A stretch of DNA of 64,000 nt from an uncultured Saprospiraceae bacterium (GCA_937981555.1 CALJOK010000001.1:1-64000); one strand, 5' to 3'; shown: positions 37,053-46,474, counted from the stretch's first letter. The notes: generated by a model from the sequence alone, not told the origin. Program-made: numbers and translations.

Positions 37053-38429
37053 TTATTTAGAAATCACCAACTTCTCCACCATCTCTTTTTCCCCAATGGT
37101 AACTTTTCCAAAATAAAATCCATTCGCTAAGAAACTTAAATCGATCGTTTCAGAACTAGAAGTCAACACCTGTTCAAATATTATTCTTCCAGACAAATCA
37201 GTCACTTCAATTGTCATTTTTTCATTTGTCACCACATCCATTTTTATATTAAAAATACCATTAGATGATGGATTAGGAAAGATTGTAAATGTATTGTTAT
37301 TATTTAAATTTTCATTCGAAGAAAGTGTCTCGTCAAAGTTTAAAATATGCAAACCATATTTTCGATCCGTTGCAATAATATTTCCCGAAGGCAAATATGG
37401 ATAAAGTCCCCAACAGCCAAAATAACCTGCATAGTTTACATTGTTGGGAAAAGTATCATAGTAACCTGCCAAGGTTGGATTAGTTTTGTCAGTCAAATCT
37501 ATCACTTGTACGCCATCTTCATAATAAGAAACAAAAGCATAATTCCCTTTAATAAATGGATTGTGAGGCGTATTAAAACTACTATCAAAAGTCAATAATG
37601 GAAACTGAAAATAATCTCCTGCTAATTCAATCGCTCCTACATCAAGCATAGATAAATCTGCAATTCCCAGCGGAAGACCAACAGGAACTTCTTCGGCAAA
37701 AATGGCATAAGTTCCATCTTCCGAAAGCCAACTACTATGGTTGTATCCATTCGTTGCTAGGTTTGCTTTTAAAACTGGATCTGCTGAGTCAGTATAATCC
37801 CACACATAAAATCCATTCCAACCATGAGAGCAATATGCCAAATTATCTTTGACATAAACGTCATGAACATAGCCTCCTCCTGGCAAAATTTTATCCCCAA
37901 TCTTTTGTGGAGCAATTGGATTTGTAGTCAAGTCCAAAACAATCAATCCGTTACCAATAGTGTTCGTCCCAGCGACAAACATTTTTCCATTTTCATCGAT
38001 AAATATATTGTGAGCCGTTTCGAAAAAATCTAAATTTCGATCAACTAACGAAACTGAATTGGGTAAATCACTCAAGTCAAAAATCATTAATCCTTCTCCA
38101 TTTCCCTCACTTACCGCATAAGCATAAGTTCCGTAAACTTTAATGTCTCGCCAAATCGTCGTGTCTGTTCCCAAGATTTGATCAATCAAAATTGGATTTT
38201 GTGGATCCGTCACATCAAAGAAATGAATATAAGCTGCACTCCCTACAAGAGCATACTCCCGATCATTAGCCGCGTAGCCCCAAATATCATTGAATACTTT
38301 CTGATCGCTACCTACTTGAGGAAGGGTATTGTCATCATAGTGACCTAATAATTCCATGTTAAAAGCTACTTGAGCATTGATTTGGAAAGTAAGAAATGGT
38401 AGAACAAGGAGGAATAAATATTTTTTCAT
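37053..38429 (-). CDS. LVIVD-repeat 'choice-of-anchor B' secreted protein, T9SS cargo
   Basis: This 458-residue protein has a signal peptide (ends near FQINAQ). A beta-propeller-like region of LVIVD-type repeats follows (FNDIWGYAANDREYALVGSAAYIHFFDVTDP, WRDIKVYGTYAYAVSEGNGEGLMIFDLSDL, and later FIKGNYAFVSYYEDGVQVIDLTDK). It ends in a T9SS type A sorting domain (IFPNPSSNG... to LVISK). Proteins of this build are common in marine Bacteroidota and carry either a sorting domain or another C-terminal anchor. Their substrates are unknown, and no enzyme motif is seen. A well-formed promoter lies just upstream. It is a single-gene unit. Confidence 0.9.
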   Translation of the reverse strand: MKKYLFLLVLPFLTFQINAQVAFNMELLGHYDDNTLPQVGSDQKVFNDIWGYAANDREYALVGSAAYIHFFDVTDPQNPILIDQILGTDTTIWRDIKVYGTYAYAVSEGNGEGLMIFDLSDLPNSVSLVDRNLDFFETAHNIFIDENGKMFVAGTNTIGNGLIVLDLTTNPIAPQKIGDKILPGGGYVHDVYVKDNLAYCSHGWNGFYVWDYTDSADPVLKANLATNGYNHSSWLSEDGTYAIFAEEVPVGLPLGIADLSMLDVGAIELAGDYFQFPLLTFDSSFNTPHNPFIKGNYAFVSYYEDGVQVIDLTDKTNPTLAGYYDTFPNNVNYAGYFGCWGLYPYLPSGNIIATDRKYGLHILNFDETLSSNENLNNNNTFTIFPNPSSNGIFNIKMDVVTNEKMTIEVTDLSGRIIFEQVLTSSSETIDLSFLANGFYFGKVTIGEKEMVEKLVISK

Positions 38430-38456
38430 GTTAAGATTTTTCTTTAAAAATAAATC

Positions 38457-38485
38457 TAAAGATAAGCAGTAATTTTTTTATTCAA
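38457..38485 (-). promoter_or_regulatory. Promoter of the LVIVD-repeat gene (TTG-N18-TATCTTTA)
   Basis: On the minus strand, TTG (38485-38483) is followed after 18 nt by TATCTTTA (38464-38457), one base from TAnnTTTG. The predicted transcript start is about 20 nt upstream of the ATG at 38429. Confidence 0.55.
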
Positions 38486-38731
38486 TACCTTTGTTTTTTA
38501 GCTGACATTAAAAAGCGAATAGTGACCACTTTTTTTCGTTTTTTTGACAAAAAACACAGAAGTTATAGACAATAGCTAAAGGAATTCACACTTGGTACAT
38601 ATATTGATTTAATTTAAGGTGACCTTTTTAATCAAAATCAATTTTAACAAATACTCCAAACTGCCTTTTGCCGTTTAAAAAAGATAAATCTTCTTAGAAA
38701 AAGTAATGAATAGATGATCAATGATTACATT

Positions 38732-38739
38732 TAAATTTG
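38732..38739 (+). promoter_or_regulatory. Candidate -7 box (TAAATTTG) of the PorV-like pair
   Basis: TAAATTTG matches TAnnTTTG and lies 35 bp upstream of the first PorV-like start codon. No TTG was seen at the usual -33 spacing. Confidence 0.45.
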
Positions 38740-38774
38740 TTCGATTATTTTCTAAGATTCAAATAAAATAAGAA

Positions 38775-39905
38775 ATGCAACAGCTTGACAATTTTAAAAA
38801 GAGTATACTTGTTTTTTCCCTATTGATCTTGAGTCTTCAATGGTCATTTTCTCAAAAGTATAGTAATGAATTTTTATCGATTGGATTGAGTGCAAGAGCT
38901 CAGGCGATGGGAAATTCTTTTGTGGCATCAGTCGATGATGTGACCGCAGGATTTTGGAATCCAGCAGCTTTGGCGTCGATAGATATGACCAATGGAATTC
39001 AAATCGGAGCACAACATGCAGAATGGTTTGGTGGAATTGGGAAATATGATTACATCGGATTTGCAATGCCTTTTGACAATAATAAAAGAGCATTGGGATT
39101 GTCAATGATTAGATTTGGAATCGATGATATTCCCAATACCTTGAGTCTTTACGAAGATGATGGTTCGGTGAATTATGATAATATCAAACCATTCTCAGCA
39201 GCAGATTATGCCTTTTTATTTTCCTATGCTCAAAAGGTACATACTGATGGAGGAGAATTGTTTTTGGGAGGAAATGTAAAAGTAGTACATCGTTCGATTG
39301 GTCCATTTGCAAAATCATGGGGTTTTGGTTTAGATGCATCGGTAAAATATCATATTGGAAAATGGAAATTTGGAGCGTTGTTAAAAGATATTTCTAATAC
39401 CTTTAATGCGTGGACTTTTAATTTTACAGAAGATGAAAAAGTAGTTTTAGATTTGACAGACAATACTATTCCGATCAAATCTTTAGAAGTAACTCGACCA
39501 CAAATTACACTAGCTGCAGCTCGTAAATTTGATTTTGGAAAAGTAGGATTAACTGCCGAATTAGACATGACTATGTTTATGGATGGTAAAAGAAATACCT
39601 TGATTAGTTCTTACCCTTTTAGTTTTGATCCAACGATCGGCTTTGAGGCAGATTATAAAAAATTCGTATTTTTGAGGGCAGGAATCAATAATGTTCAAGA
39701 AGATTCAGATCTTGGAGGAGAACGATTTTGGACGATGCAACCTAATATGGGAGTTGGTTTGAAATTATATAAACTTCGTTTGGATTATGCATTTACGGAC
39801 ATAGGAGATAATGCTAACGGAACTTATTCACATGTAATATCTATGGTACTTGACCTTGATTTTAAATATTTAAAAAAGGTAGGTCAAAAACAAAAGTCAA
39901 ACTAA
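38775..39905 (+). CDS. PorV/PorQ-family outer-membrane beta-barrel protein (first of a tandem pair)
   Basis: This 376-residue protein has a signal peptide (ends near WSFSQ). Next comes the PorV/PorQ opening KYSNEFLSIGLSARAQAMGNSFVA. DDVTAGFWNPAALASI and GALLKDISNTFNAWTFNF-like segments follow, with barrel strands to the end. PorV is the FadL-like outer-membrane shuttle that hands T9SS cargo from the translocon to the attachment complex. Paralogues exist whose roles are not known, so this need not be PorV itself. The neighbour 4 bp downstream is a clear paralogue of the same length and layout, implying tandem duplication and co-transcription. The unusually short, charged C-terminal tail (KKVGQKQKSN) lacks the usual terminal aromatic residue. 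Confidence 0.88.
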   Translation: MQQLDNFKKSILVFSLLILSLQWSFSQKYSNEFLSIGLSARAQAMGNSFVASVDDVTAGFWNPAALASIDMTNGIQIGAQHAEWFGGIGKYDYIGFAMPFDNNKRALGLSMIRFGIDDIPNTLSLYEDDGSVNYDNIKPFSAADYAFLFSYAQKVHTDGGELFLGGNVKVVHRSIGPFAKSWGFGLDASVKYHIGKWKFGALLKDISNTFNAWTFNFTEDEKVVLDLTDNTIPIKSLEVTRPQITLAAARKFDFGKVGLTAELDMTMFMDGKRNTLISSYPFSFDPTIGFEADYKKFVFLRAGINNVQEDSDLGGERFWTMQPNMGVGLKLYKLRLDYAFTDIGDNANGTYSHVISMVLDLDFKYLKKVGQKQKSN

Positions 39906-39909
39906 ATAA

Positions 39910-41025
39910 ATGAGTTTTTATTATAGAACATTAATACTAATTATTTGTAGCGCTATAGCTTTTCAATTAACTGCTCAAACTCCAAAATATAGCAATGAGT
40001 TTTTGACGATTGGCGTGAGTGCTCGAGCACATGGAATGGGAAATGCTGTGGTCGCCAATGTAAGCGATGTTCACGCAGGGTTTTGGAACCCAGCCGGTTT
40101 GACAGAATTGAATAAACCGTTTCAAGTTTCAGCGATGCATGCAGAATGGTTTGCTGGAATTGCAAAATATGATTATCTCGGTATTGCTAAAAAAATCAAT
40201 GCTGATCCAAAGAAAGAATCCACTTTTGGTTTTTCCCTCATTCGATTGGGGATTGATAACATTCCAAATACATTTTATTTAGTGAGCCCTGATGGCTCGA
40301 TTAATTATGATAATGTTTCTGAATTTTCGGCAGCAGATTATGCATTGATTTTTTCCTATGCTCAAAAATTGCCAGTAACTAATTTATCAGTAGGAGGCAA
40401 TGCGAAAATCATTCGAAGAGTGATTGGAACATTTGGAAATTCGTGGGGTTTTGGAATTGATTTGGGCTCTCAATATAAATTGGGCGACTTTCGATTTGGA
40501 CTAATGGCTCGTGATATTTCATTTACATTTAATGGTTGGAAGTTCAATTTGACCGATGATGAGAAAGATGTTTTTCTTCGAACTGGAAATGAAATTCCAA
40601 CAAGTACTTTAGAAATCACCACACCTCGAATAATTTTAGGGGCAGCTTGGGTCAAACAATTTACGCCAAAAATTTCCCTCGTAACGGAGGTGGATTTAGA
40701 CTTTACGACTGATGGCCAACGGAATGTTTTGCTTTCGGCAGGACCGATGCAAGTTGATCCACATTTGGGATTTGAAGCTCGATATTCTGATTTTTTATTT
40801 CTCCGAGGAGGCATCAGTAATATTCAAAAAGCAAGAGATGATGTGAATCCTGATAATTTTATTTATACATTACAACCGAATTTGGGGATTGGTTTTCATT
40901 TAGGAAAATTCACGATTGATTATGCTTTTACGGACATTGGAAATGTTTCGCAAGTATTATATTCGCATATCTTTTCGGTGAAAATTGATTTTGAGAAGAG
41001 GGATCCCATTGATGATTTAAATTAG
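39910..41025 (+). CDS. PorV/PorQ-family outer-membrane beta-barrel protein (second of a tandem pair)
   Basis: This 371-residue paralogue of the preceding gene starts 4 bp after its stop codon. It shares the whole framework: a signal peptide (ends near FQLTAQT), KYSNEFLTIGVSARAHGMGNAVVANVSDVHAGFWNPAGL, GSINYDNVSEFSAADYALIFSYAQKL, GLMARDISFTFNGWKFNLTDDEK and a final DYAFTDIGN. Similarity runs the full length, about half the residues by eye, so the duplication is not recent. Both copies keep the family's conserved Gly, Asn and Pro positions, so neither looks like a pseudogene. They might form a heteromeric or cargo-specific pair in the T9SS, which is inference. A DinB gene follows at 32 bp. Confidence 0.88.
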   Translation: MSFYYRTLILIICSAIAFQLTAQTPKYSNEFLTIGVSARAHGMGNAVVANVSDVHAGFWNPAGLTELNKPFQVSAMHAEWFAGIAKYDYLGIAKKINADPKKESTFGFSLIRLGIDNIPNTFYLVSPDGSINYDNVSEFSAADYALIFSYAQKLPVTNLSVGGNAKIIRRVIGTFGNSWGFGIDLGSQYKLGDFRFGLMARDISFTFNGWKFNLTDDEKDVFLRTGNEIPTSTLEITTPRIILGAAWVKQFTPKISLVTEVDLDFTTDGQRNVLLSAGPMQVDPHLGFEARYSDFLFLRGGISNIQKARDDVNPDNFIYTLQPNLGIGFHLGKFTIDYAFTDIGNVSQVLYSHIFSVKIDFEKRDPIDDLN

Positions 41026-41057
41026 AATTTTACAAAACAAACGACTAATAATTTAAC

Positions 41058-41513
41058 ATGAAAAAACACTTCGAATACCTGAAAGTTACCCGCAACAATG
41101 TTTTAAAATTAATTGAAAATTTAGATTTAGCGCAGCTTAATAAAATTCCAGAAGGATATAATAATAACCTTGCTTGGAATTTGGGACATATCGTTGCAAC
41201 GCAGCAATTGCTTTGTTATGGATTGTCTGGTTTGCCAATGGATATGGACAATGAGTTTATTGGAAAATATCGAAAAGGTTCAAAACCAGAAGGCGACATC
41301 ACGCAAGCAGATTTGGATTTCATGAAAAATCAAATGATCATTTTGGCTGACAAAATGGAAGATGATTACGGCAATGGAACTTTCAAAGAGTACAAAGAAT
41401 ATACAACCAGTTTTAATGCAACATTGAGTTCGGTGGAAGATGGAATTATTTTTAATAATATGCATGAAGCAATGCATTTAGGATTTATGATTGCTTTGAA
41501 AAAGATGGTTTGA
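41058..41513 (+). CDS. DinB-family protein
   Basis: This 151-residue four-helix-bundle protein is of the DinB_2 type. Potential metal ligands are His in AWNLGHIVATQQ and the two His of NMHEAMHLGFMIAL, which match the family's His triad. DinB-like proteins include bacillithiol- or mycothiol-dependent transferases and damage-induced proteins; the precise role cannot be told here. No signal peptide is seen, so it is cytosolic. It follows the PorV-like pair at 32 bp and is probably co-transcribed, although a functional link is not obvious. A terminator follows. Confidence 0.88.
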   Translation: MKKHFEYLKVTRNNVLKLIENLDLAQLNKIPEGYNNNLAWNLGHIVATQQLLCYGLSGLPMDMDNEFIGKYRKGSKPEGDITQADLDFMKNQMIILADKMEDDYGNGTFKEYKEYTTSFNATLSSVEDGIIFNNMHEAMHLGFMIALKKMV

Positions 41514-41556
41514 TTTACGGTTAAAACAGAACATTTTTACGCTAAAAATAAACTCT

Positions 41557-41594
41557 AGTCCTTCCAGGTTTTTAAAATCTGGAAGGACTTTTTT
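41557..41594 (+). terminator. Terminator abutting the rluA-type start codon
   Basis: AGTCCTTCCAG / CTGGAAGGACT (41557-41567 / 41579-41589) is followed by five T residues. The T run ends only about 5 bp before the ATG of the next gene on the same strand. Confidence 0.85.
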
Positions 41595-41599
41595 GAAAA

Positions 41600-42490
41600 A
41601 TGAAAATTCTCCAATCTCATATTGTCCCACCCAACATTCCTTCGGAAAGAATCAGCGAATACGCTCGAAAGATTTTTCCCAATATCCCTTCCCGAAAAGG
41701 TATCAAGAAAGCCATCCTTCGAAATGAAATTTTACTTAATGGAAAACCTGTTGAAACAGGAAGATGGGTACAGCCTGGAAATCAAATTGATTGGATAGAT
41801 TTGGAATTAAAAACGCCTAAAATTTTACAATTAAAATTAGAAGTTGTTTTTGAAGATGAATATTTGGCCGTGATCAATAAACCTGCTGGAATCATCGTAA
41901 GTGGTAATCAATTTCGAACAGTAGAAAATGCACTTTTGTATAATATTTCTAAGTCAACGGAGAAAGATGGTTTGCGAAAACCACGAGCAGTTCATCGTTT
42001 GGATAGTCCAACTTCAGGTTTGCTCTTGGTCGCAAAAACGGCTTTAGCTCATTTGAAATTGAGTCAACAATTTGAGGCTAAAACTATTTCGAAAAAGTAT
42101 CAAGCGATTGTAATTGGAGATATTGATGAAGAAGGTGTTTTGGAAAAATCGATTGATGGGAAAAGAGCCTTGACTCATTTTAAAAAAATAAAAAGAGTTC
42201 CGTCCTTAAAAAATAAATGGCTCAGTCTAGTTCATTTATTTCCTCAAACTGGTAGAACACATCAATTGCGAATTCACCTTTCTGATTTTGGATTTCCAAT
42301 TTTAGGAGATGCGATGTATGGAAAAGAAGGATTGATTTTAAAACGTAAAGGACTTTTTTTATGCGCAGTTGAGTTGATTTTTTCTCATCCAAAAACAGGC
42401 AAAAGGGTAGAGGTTAAAATCAACGCGCCCCAAAAGTATGAAACACTTTTGAGGCGCGAAGAAAGACGATGGCAAAAATACCAGTCTTGA
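41600..42490 (+). CDS. RluA-family pseudouridine synthase
   Basis: This 296-residue enzyme converts uridine to pseudouridine in rRNA or tRNA. It has an N-terminal S4-like RNA-binding segment (about 15-65, KKAILRNEILLNGKPV). The RluA catalytic domain carries the invariant Asp135 in AVHRLDSPTSGLLLVAK, LAVINKPAGIIVSG, KKYQAIVIGDI and the late LFPQTGRTHQLRIHLSDFGFPILGDAMYG. The target base cannot be assigned between the RluC, RluD and TruC types. The start codon sits directly after a strong terminator, so it needs read-through or a promoter within that hairpin. Its stop is separated by one base from the stop of the convergent SprB-repeat gene. Confidence 0.93.
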   Translation: MKILQSHIVPPNIPSERISEYARKIFPNIPSRKGIKKAILRNEILLNGKPVETGRWVQPGNQIDWIDLELKTPKILQLKLEVVFEDEYLAVINKPAGIIVSGNQFRTVENALLYNISKSTEKDGLRKPRAVHRLDSPTSGLLLVAKTALAHLKLSQQFEAKTISKKYQAIVIGDIDEEGVLEKSIDGKRALTHFKKIKRVPSLKNKWLSLVHLFPQTGRTHQLRIHLSDFGFPILGDAMYGKEGLILKRKGLFLCAVELIFSHPKTGKRVEVKINAPQKYETLLRREERRWQKYQS

Positions 42491-42491
42491 T

Positions 42492-45400
42492 TTAGTCTCT
42501 AACGATAACTCGTTTTGTGACAACTCCTTGGTTTAGAGTCAATTGCATGATGTAAATTCCGTTGGTGAAATTTGCTACATTCATTTCAATTAATTCATCT
42601 CCATCATTCAGATATTTTTCTAACAATACTTTTCCGTCGATAGAATAAAGTTGAATTCTATCGCCAGTCTCAATTGGTAAATCCATTTTTACAAATAAAA
42701 TATCACTAGTTGGATTTGGGAAAAGGTTAACTTTTGCTACTAATTCTGGATCTTGAATTCCAGTCGTTACTTCTACTTGGAAGGAACCGGTACAACCATC
42801 AACGCCCGTTACAAGTACTTCGTATATTCCAGCAGGTAAGCCAGTTGGGTCCTCGTTAATTGAAACGACACTTCCATTCGATGTCCATTCAAATTGGAAA
42901 GGACCACTCCCTGAGGTAATCGTGATCTCGATACTTCCATCATTATTTCCATCAGTTGCAGGAGTGAAGTTATCTAATTGAATTCCTATCTCAGCTATAG
43001 TTGACAAGGTGATGTCAAACGAACAAGTTGTTACATTACCTGCTTGGTCTGTGTATTCAAAAACATTGGTGACTGTTCCCGTTGATAATTCACCTCCCGA
43101 AGGAATTCCACTTATGAAAATCGGATCACCAGCAATACAATTATCAATGACATCTCCTATCGTATATTCTATAGTGGTTACAGAATCACAACTTTCAATT
43201 ATTAAATCTGATGGACAAGAGAATGTTGCAAAAATGGTATCTACAACTGTAATTATTGCAGTATCAGATTGCATATTTCCACTTGGATCAATGGCAATTA
43301 AAGTGACTGTATTTTCACCAAGAGCTGAGCAATCGAATTGAGTAATATCAATGCTCATCGAATCGATTCCACAGTTATCAGAACTTCCATTATCCACTTG
43401 GTTAAGATCTACTTGAGCCATTCCAGTTTCATCGAGATAGATAATTACGTTTTGAGTAATGATAGTTGGAGCTAAGTCATCAATGATAGTTACAGTAGCT
43501 TCTGCTGAATTAGAATTTCCGCTGGCATCCAAAACGGTTAACATAACTGAGTTGTCTCCAATGTTGGAACAGTCAAATTGAGAGATGTTAACATTCATCG
43601 AATCGATTCCACAATTATCAGAACTTCCATTTTCAATTTGGTCAGCAGTTAGAGCAATCATTCCATTTTCATCCAAAGATAAAGTGATATTTTGAGTGGT
43701 TGCAATTGGAGCAATTTCATCCATAACAGTAACTGTTGCAGCCTCTGTCGACATTGCACCAGCTTCATCAATAACAGTTAATGTAATTGTATTTTCTCCT
43801 AAATCATCACAATCAAAACTAGTCACATCAATGAACATAGTATCAATCCCACAATCATCAGAACTTCCATTATTGATTTGAGCTACGTCTATGCTAGCTT
43901 GACCAAGATCATCTAAACTAACTGAAATATTTTGAGTAATTGCATTCGGTGGATTATTTCCCATCAAGACATCTAGGAAAAATTGTTTGACACATCCGTT
44001 GGCATCAGTTACATTTACAGCATAAGCTCCCGAATCAAGATTTGCTAAAGAATCAGCCGTAGAACCATTGCCCCATTCGTAAGTGAAAGGTGCTGTTCCT
44101 CCAGTTGGATTTAAATAAATAATTCCATTTTGTATTCCGCAATTTGTATTGATTATAGTTGCATTAACTTCAACAGGATCAGGTTGAACAATGTCGTAAG
44201 TTTCGACAAGTGAGCAATTAAATAAATCCACAACGGTAACAGTATAACTTCCCGTCATTAAATTTGTAATCACAGAATCTACACTTCCTGTGCTCCACAC
44301 ATAAGTATAAGGTGCATTTCCTCCCGAAGGTGTTATCGTTGCCGTTCCATCATTTCCAGCAGGGCAAGAGACCATAGTAGAAGAAGGGTTGGAAGTCAAA
44401 ATATTAGCATTCAAATTAATTGTGATACTATCTTCTACTATACATTGATTGACATCATTGACGGTTACATAATAAGTTCCTTCTGTTAAGCTATCAATTT
44501 CTGGAGTTGTTGCTCCTGTGCTCCACAAATAGGAAAACGGTTGAGTACCTCCAGACACTACAACGTTTGCTGTTCCATCATTAGAACCATTGCAAACTGA
44601 AGATCCAAAAGTGAAGGTCTCCAAAATTTCAGGCTCATTGACCGTTACACTTCCAATTCCAGTACAACCTGTTGCATCTGTAATCGTGGCAAAGTAAGTT
44701 CCTGCTCCTAATGAATCAATAAAACTTCCAGTAGCACCATTGTTCCAAACGTAAGTATAACCAGGATTTCCACCAAAGGCATCAGCAAAAATACTTCCAT
44801 TGCTTTCTCCATTACAAGAGACATTTCCAATGCCTTGAACATTTAAAGTGATTGGTGAAGGACTGTCAACAGTTACTTCCGAGGAACTTGTACATCCATT
44901 CGTATCAGTTACTGTAACAGAATATGGGCCGGCTAAAATATTAGTAATATTTTGCGTCGTTGCTCCATTGGACCAATTAAAAGTATAACCTCCTGCTCCT
45001 CCCCATACATCTAAAGTGACACTTCCATCCATTCCTCCAGGACAAGACGTTGAACTTGGAAATGGATTGGAATTAACTTCAATAGGTTGATCTAAGAATA
45101 CCGCACCTGAGATGGCTTCACAACCATTTATATCAGTAACGGTAACTACGTAATTTCCAGTTGATAAATTGGTAGCAGTTTGAACAGAATCACCATTTGA
45201 CCAAGCATATGAAAAAGGAAAAGAACCTCCTGAGACATTTGCTGTAGCACTTCCACTAGTCCCGCCTTCACAACCTATGATTGTAGTTGCACCGACTACT
45301 AAAGAATCAGGAGATGTAATCGTAAAATCGTCACTTGCAGTTGCACCTGTGGCATCTGTAACGGTCATACTATAATTTCCTTGAGGCAAATTAGAAGAAG

Positions 45401-45893
45401 TACTCGTTGTATCTCCATTGCTCCACAAATATTGAAAAGGCATGATCCCTTCCGTCACTTGTGCAACTGCATTCCCTGTACTATCTCCATAACAACCAAC
45501 CCCTAAGGTGGAGACTTCAACTCCAAAAGCAGCCATTGCTGAATTTAAGGTCATCGTTTCTATTTCTTGAAACCCTAAAAAGTCGGTTACAGAGACAGTA
45601 TATGTTCCATTGCCTAAATTATTGAGACTAGAATTAGTAGATCCATTTGACCAAACATAAGTAAATGGAGCAAAACCTCCAACTGTTGAAGTTGAAATTG
45701 AACCATCCATACAACTCATACAAGTTGGATGGATTTCATCTAGAAATAAAGAAAAACTAACTTCGCTGCTAGATGAAAATTCTTTGTCATTAGGAAAATC
45801 CATCGATTCACTTTTTTCCATAGAAAAAAGGAGAACGGGGAAAGCTAAAAGAAAAGCTAAAAACATAAGTTCCTTAGTAGAAATTAATTTCAT
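42492..45893 (-). CDS. SprB-repeat surface protein, T9SS cargo
   Basis: This 1133-residue protein has a signal peptide (about 1-24). Eight SprB repeats of about 75 residues follow (about 55-650), with the motif GG..P(F/Y)TY.WSNG.t...l..G.Y.V.VTD.nGC. Then come three tandem modules of about 84 residues (NGSSDNCGIDSM.I...FDC...G.NTVTL, about 650-900), one HYR-like module, a ninth degenerate SprB-like repeat and a T9SS type A sorting domain (LFPNPTS... to RVIVRD). SprB is the mobile surface adhesin of gliding flavobacteria; this protein is much shorter than SprB (over 6000 residues) but uses the same repeat. It probably acts as a surface adhesin or matrix protein. It is a single-gene unit with a short 5' leader. 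Confidence 0.92.
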   Translation of the reverse strand: MKLISTKELMFLAFLLAFPVLLFSMEKSESMDFPNDKEFSSSSEVSFSLFLDEIHPTCMSCMDGSISTSTVGGFAPFTYVWSNGSTNSSLNNLGNGTYTVSVTDFLGFQEIETMTLNSAMAAFGVEVSTLGVGCYGDSTGNAVAQVTEGIMPFQYLWSNGDTTSTSSNLPQGNYSMTVTDATGATASDDFTITSPDSLVVGATTIIGCEGGTSGSATANVSGGSFPFSYAWSNGDSVQTATNLSTGNYVVTVTDINGCEAISGAVFLDQPIEVNSNPFPSSTSCPGGMDGSVTLDVWGGAGGYTFNWSNGATTQNITNILAGPYSVTVTDTNGCTSSSEVTVDSPSPITLNVQGIGNVSCNGESNGSIFADAFGGNPGYTYVWNNGATGSFIDSLGAGTYFATITDATGCTGIGSVTVNEPEILETFTFGSSVCNGSNDGTANVVVSGGTQPFSYLWSTGATTPEIDSLTEGTYYVTVNDVNQCIVEDSITINLNANILTSNPSSTMVSCPAGNDGTATITPSGGNAPYTYVWSTGSVDSVITNLMTGSYTVTVVDLFNCSLVETYDIVQPDPVEVNATIINTNCGIQNGIIYLNPTGGTAPFTYEWGNGSTADSLANLDSGAYAVNVTDANGCVKQFFLDVLMGNNPPNAITQNISVSLDDLGQASIDVAQINNGSSDDCGIDTMFIDVTSFDCDDLGENTITLTVIDEAGAMSTEAATVTVMDEIAPIATTQNITLSLDENGMIALTADQIENGSSDNCGIDSMNVNISQFDCSNIGDNSVMLTVLDASGNSNSAEATVTIIDDLAPTIITQNVIIYLDETGMAQVDLNQVDNGSSDNCGIDSMSIDITQFDCSALGENTVTLIAIDPSGNMQSDTAIITVVDTIFATFSCPSDLIIESCDSVTTIEYTIGDVIDNCIAGDPIFISGIPSGGELSTGTVTNVFEYTDQAGNVTTCSFDITLSTIAEIGIQLDNFTPATDGNNDGSIEITITSGSGPFQFEWTSNGSVVSINEDPTGLPAGIYEVLVTGVDGCTGSFQVEVTTGIQDPELVAKVNLFPNPTSDILFVKMDLPIETGDRIQLYSIDGKVLLEKYLNDGDELIEMNVANFTNGIYIMQLTLNQGVVTKRVIVRD

Positions 45894-46109
45894 AATTAAC
45901 TATTTGGATTAAAAATAATAAGGTTAAATTTTAAAATCGGCTAGGGGAACAGTAATAAAGATGAGGGGAGAATAATAGTAGTAAAATAGATTGTTATTGA
46001 AATGCAAAATTAAAAATAATTAAGGAAGAAAAGGAATGAATTGAATTTTATCTCAATCCTAAATAATTCCCTAATTTTGATTTTTATAATTAAAGAAAAT
46101 AGTACAAAT

Positions 46110-46424
46110 ATGGTATTCATACGAACGCTTGTCAATTTTTTGCAAGATCCTGAATATAGAGACTTGTTAGGCACGACCCTTTTTATTCTTTTTATAGGAA
46201 CTATGGTCTATCACAACTTAGAAGGATGGGGATATCTAGATTCGCTCTATTTTTCGATAATTACTTTAACTACTGTTGGTTATGGAGACTTTTCTCCACA
46301 GACTACAGGTGGCAAAATGTTTACCATATTTTATATTTTCCTTGGAATAGGAATTATTTTAGCATTTATCAATACGCTTTATAATCATTTTGAAAAAGAA
46401 CAACAACGGAAAAAGGAAAAATAA
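46110..46424 (+). CDS. Small two-helix potassium channel subunit
   Basis: This protein of 104 residues from MVFIRTLVNFL (the open frame begins 23 codons earlier, but that leader has no start context) has the Ion_trans_2 pore. It has one membrane helix (TTLFILFIGTMVYHNL), the pore helix and selectivity filter ITLTTVGYGDFSPQT, and a second helix (IFYIFLGIGIILAFINTLY), then a charged cytoplasmic tail. TVGYGD is the K+ filter. No RCK or cyclic-nucleotide domain is attached, so it would form a KcsA-like tetramer with an unknown gate. It stands alone, with a bidirectional terminator after it. Confidence 0.92.
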   Translation: MVFIRTLVNFLQDPEYRDLLGTTLFILFIGTMVYHNLEGWGYLDSLYFSIITLTTVGYGDFSPQTTGGKMFTIFYIFLGIGIILAFINTLYNHFEKEQQRKKEK

Positions 46425-46474
46425 TTGAGAAGATTATTCCTCTATATTTTCTAGTTCGCAAATATTATTTCATA

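Larger units (their letters stand above)
38430..38774. other. Divergent intergenic region
   Basis: About 345 bp separate the LVIVD-repeat gene from the PorV-like pair. It contains the minus-strand promoter at 38457-38485 and a plus-strand candidate -7 box at 38732-38739. No coding sequence or strong hairpin was seen in the rest. Confidence 0.6.
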
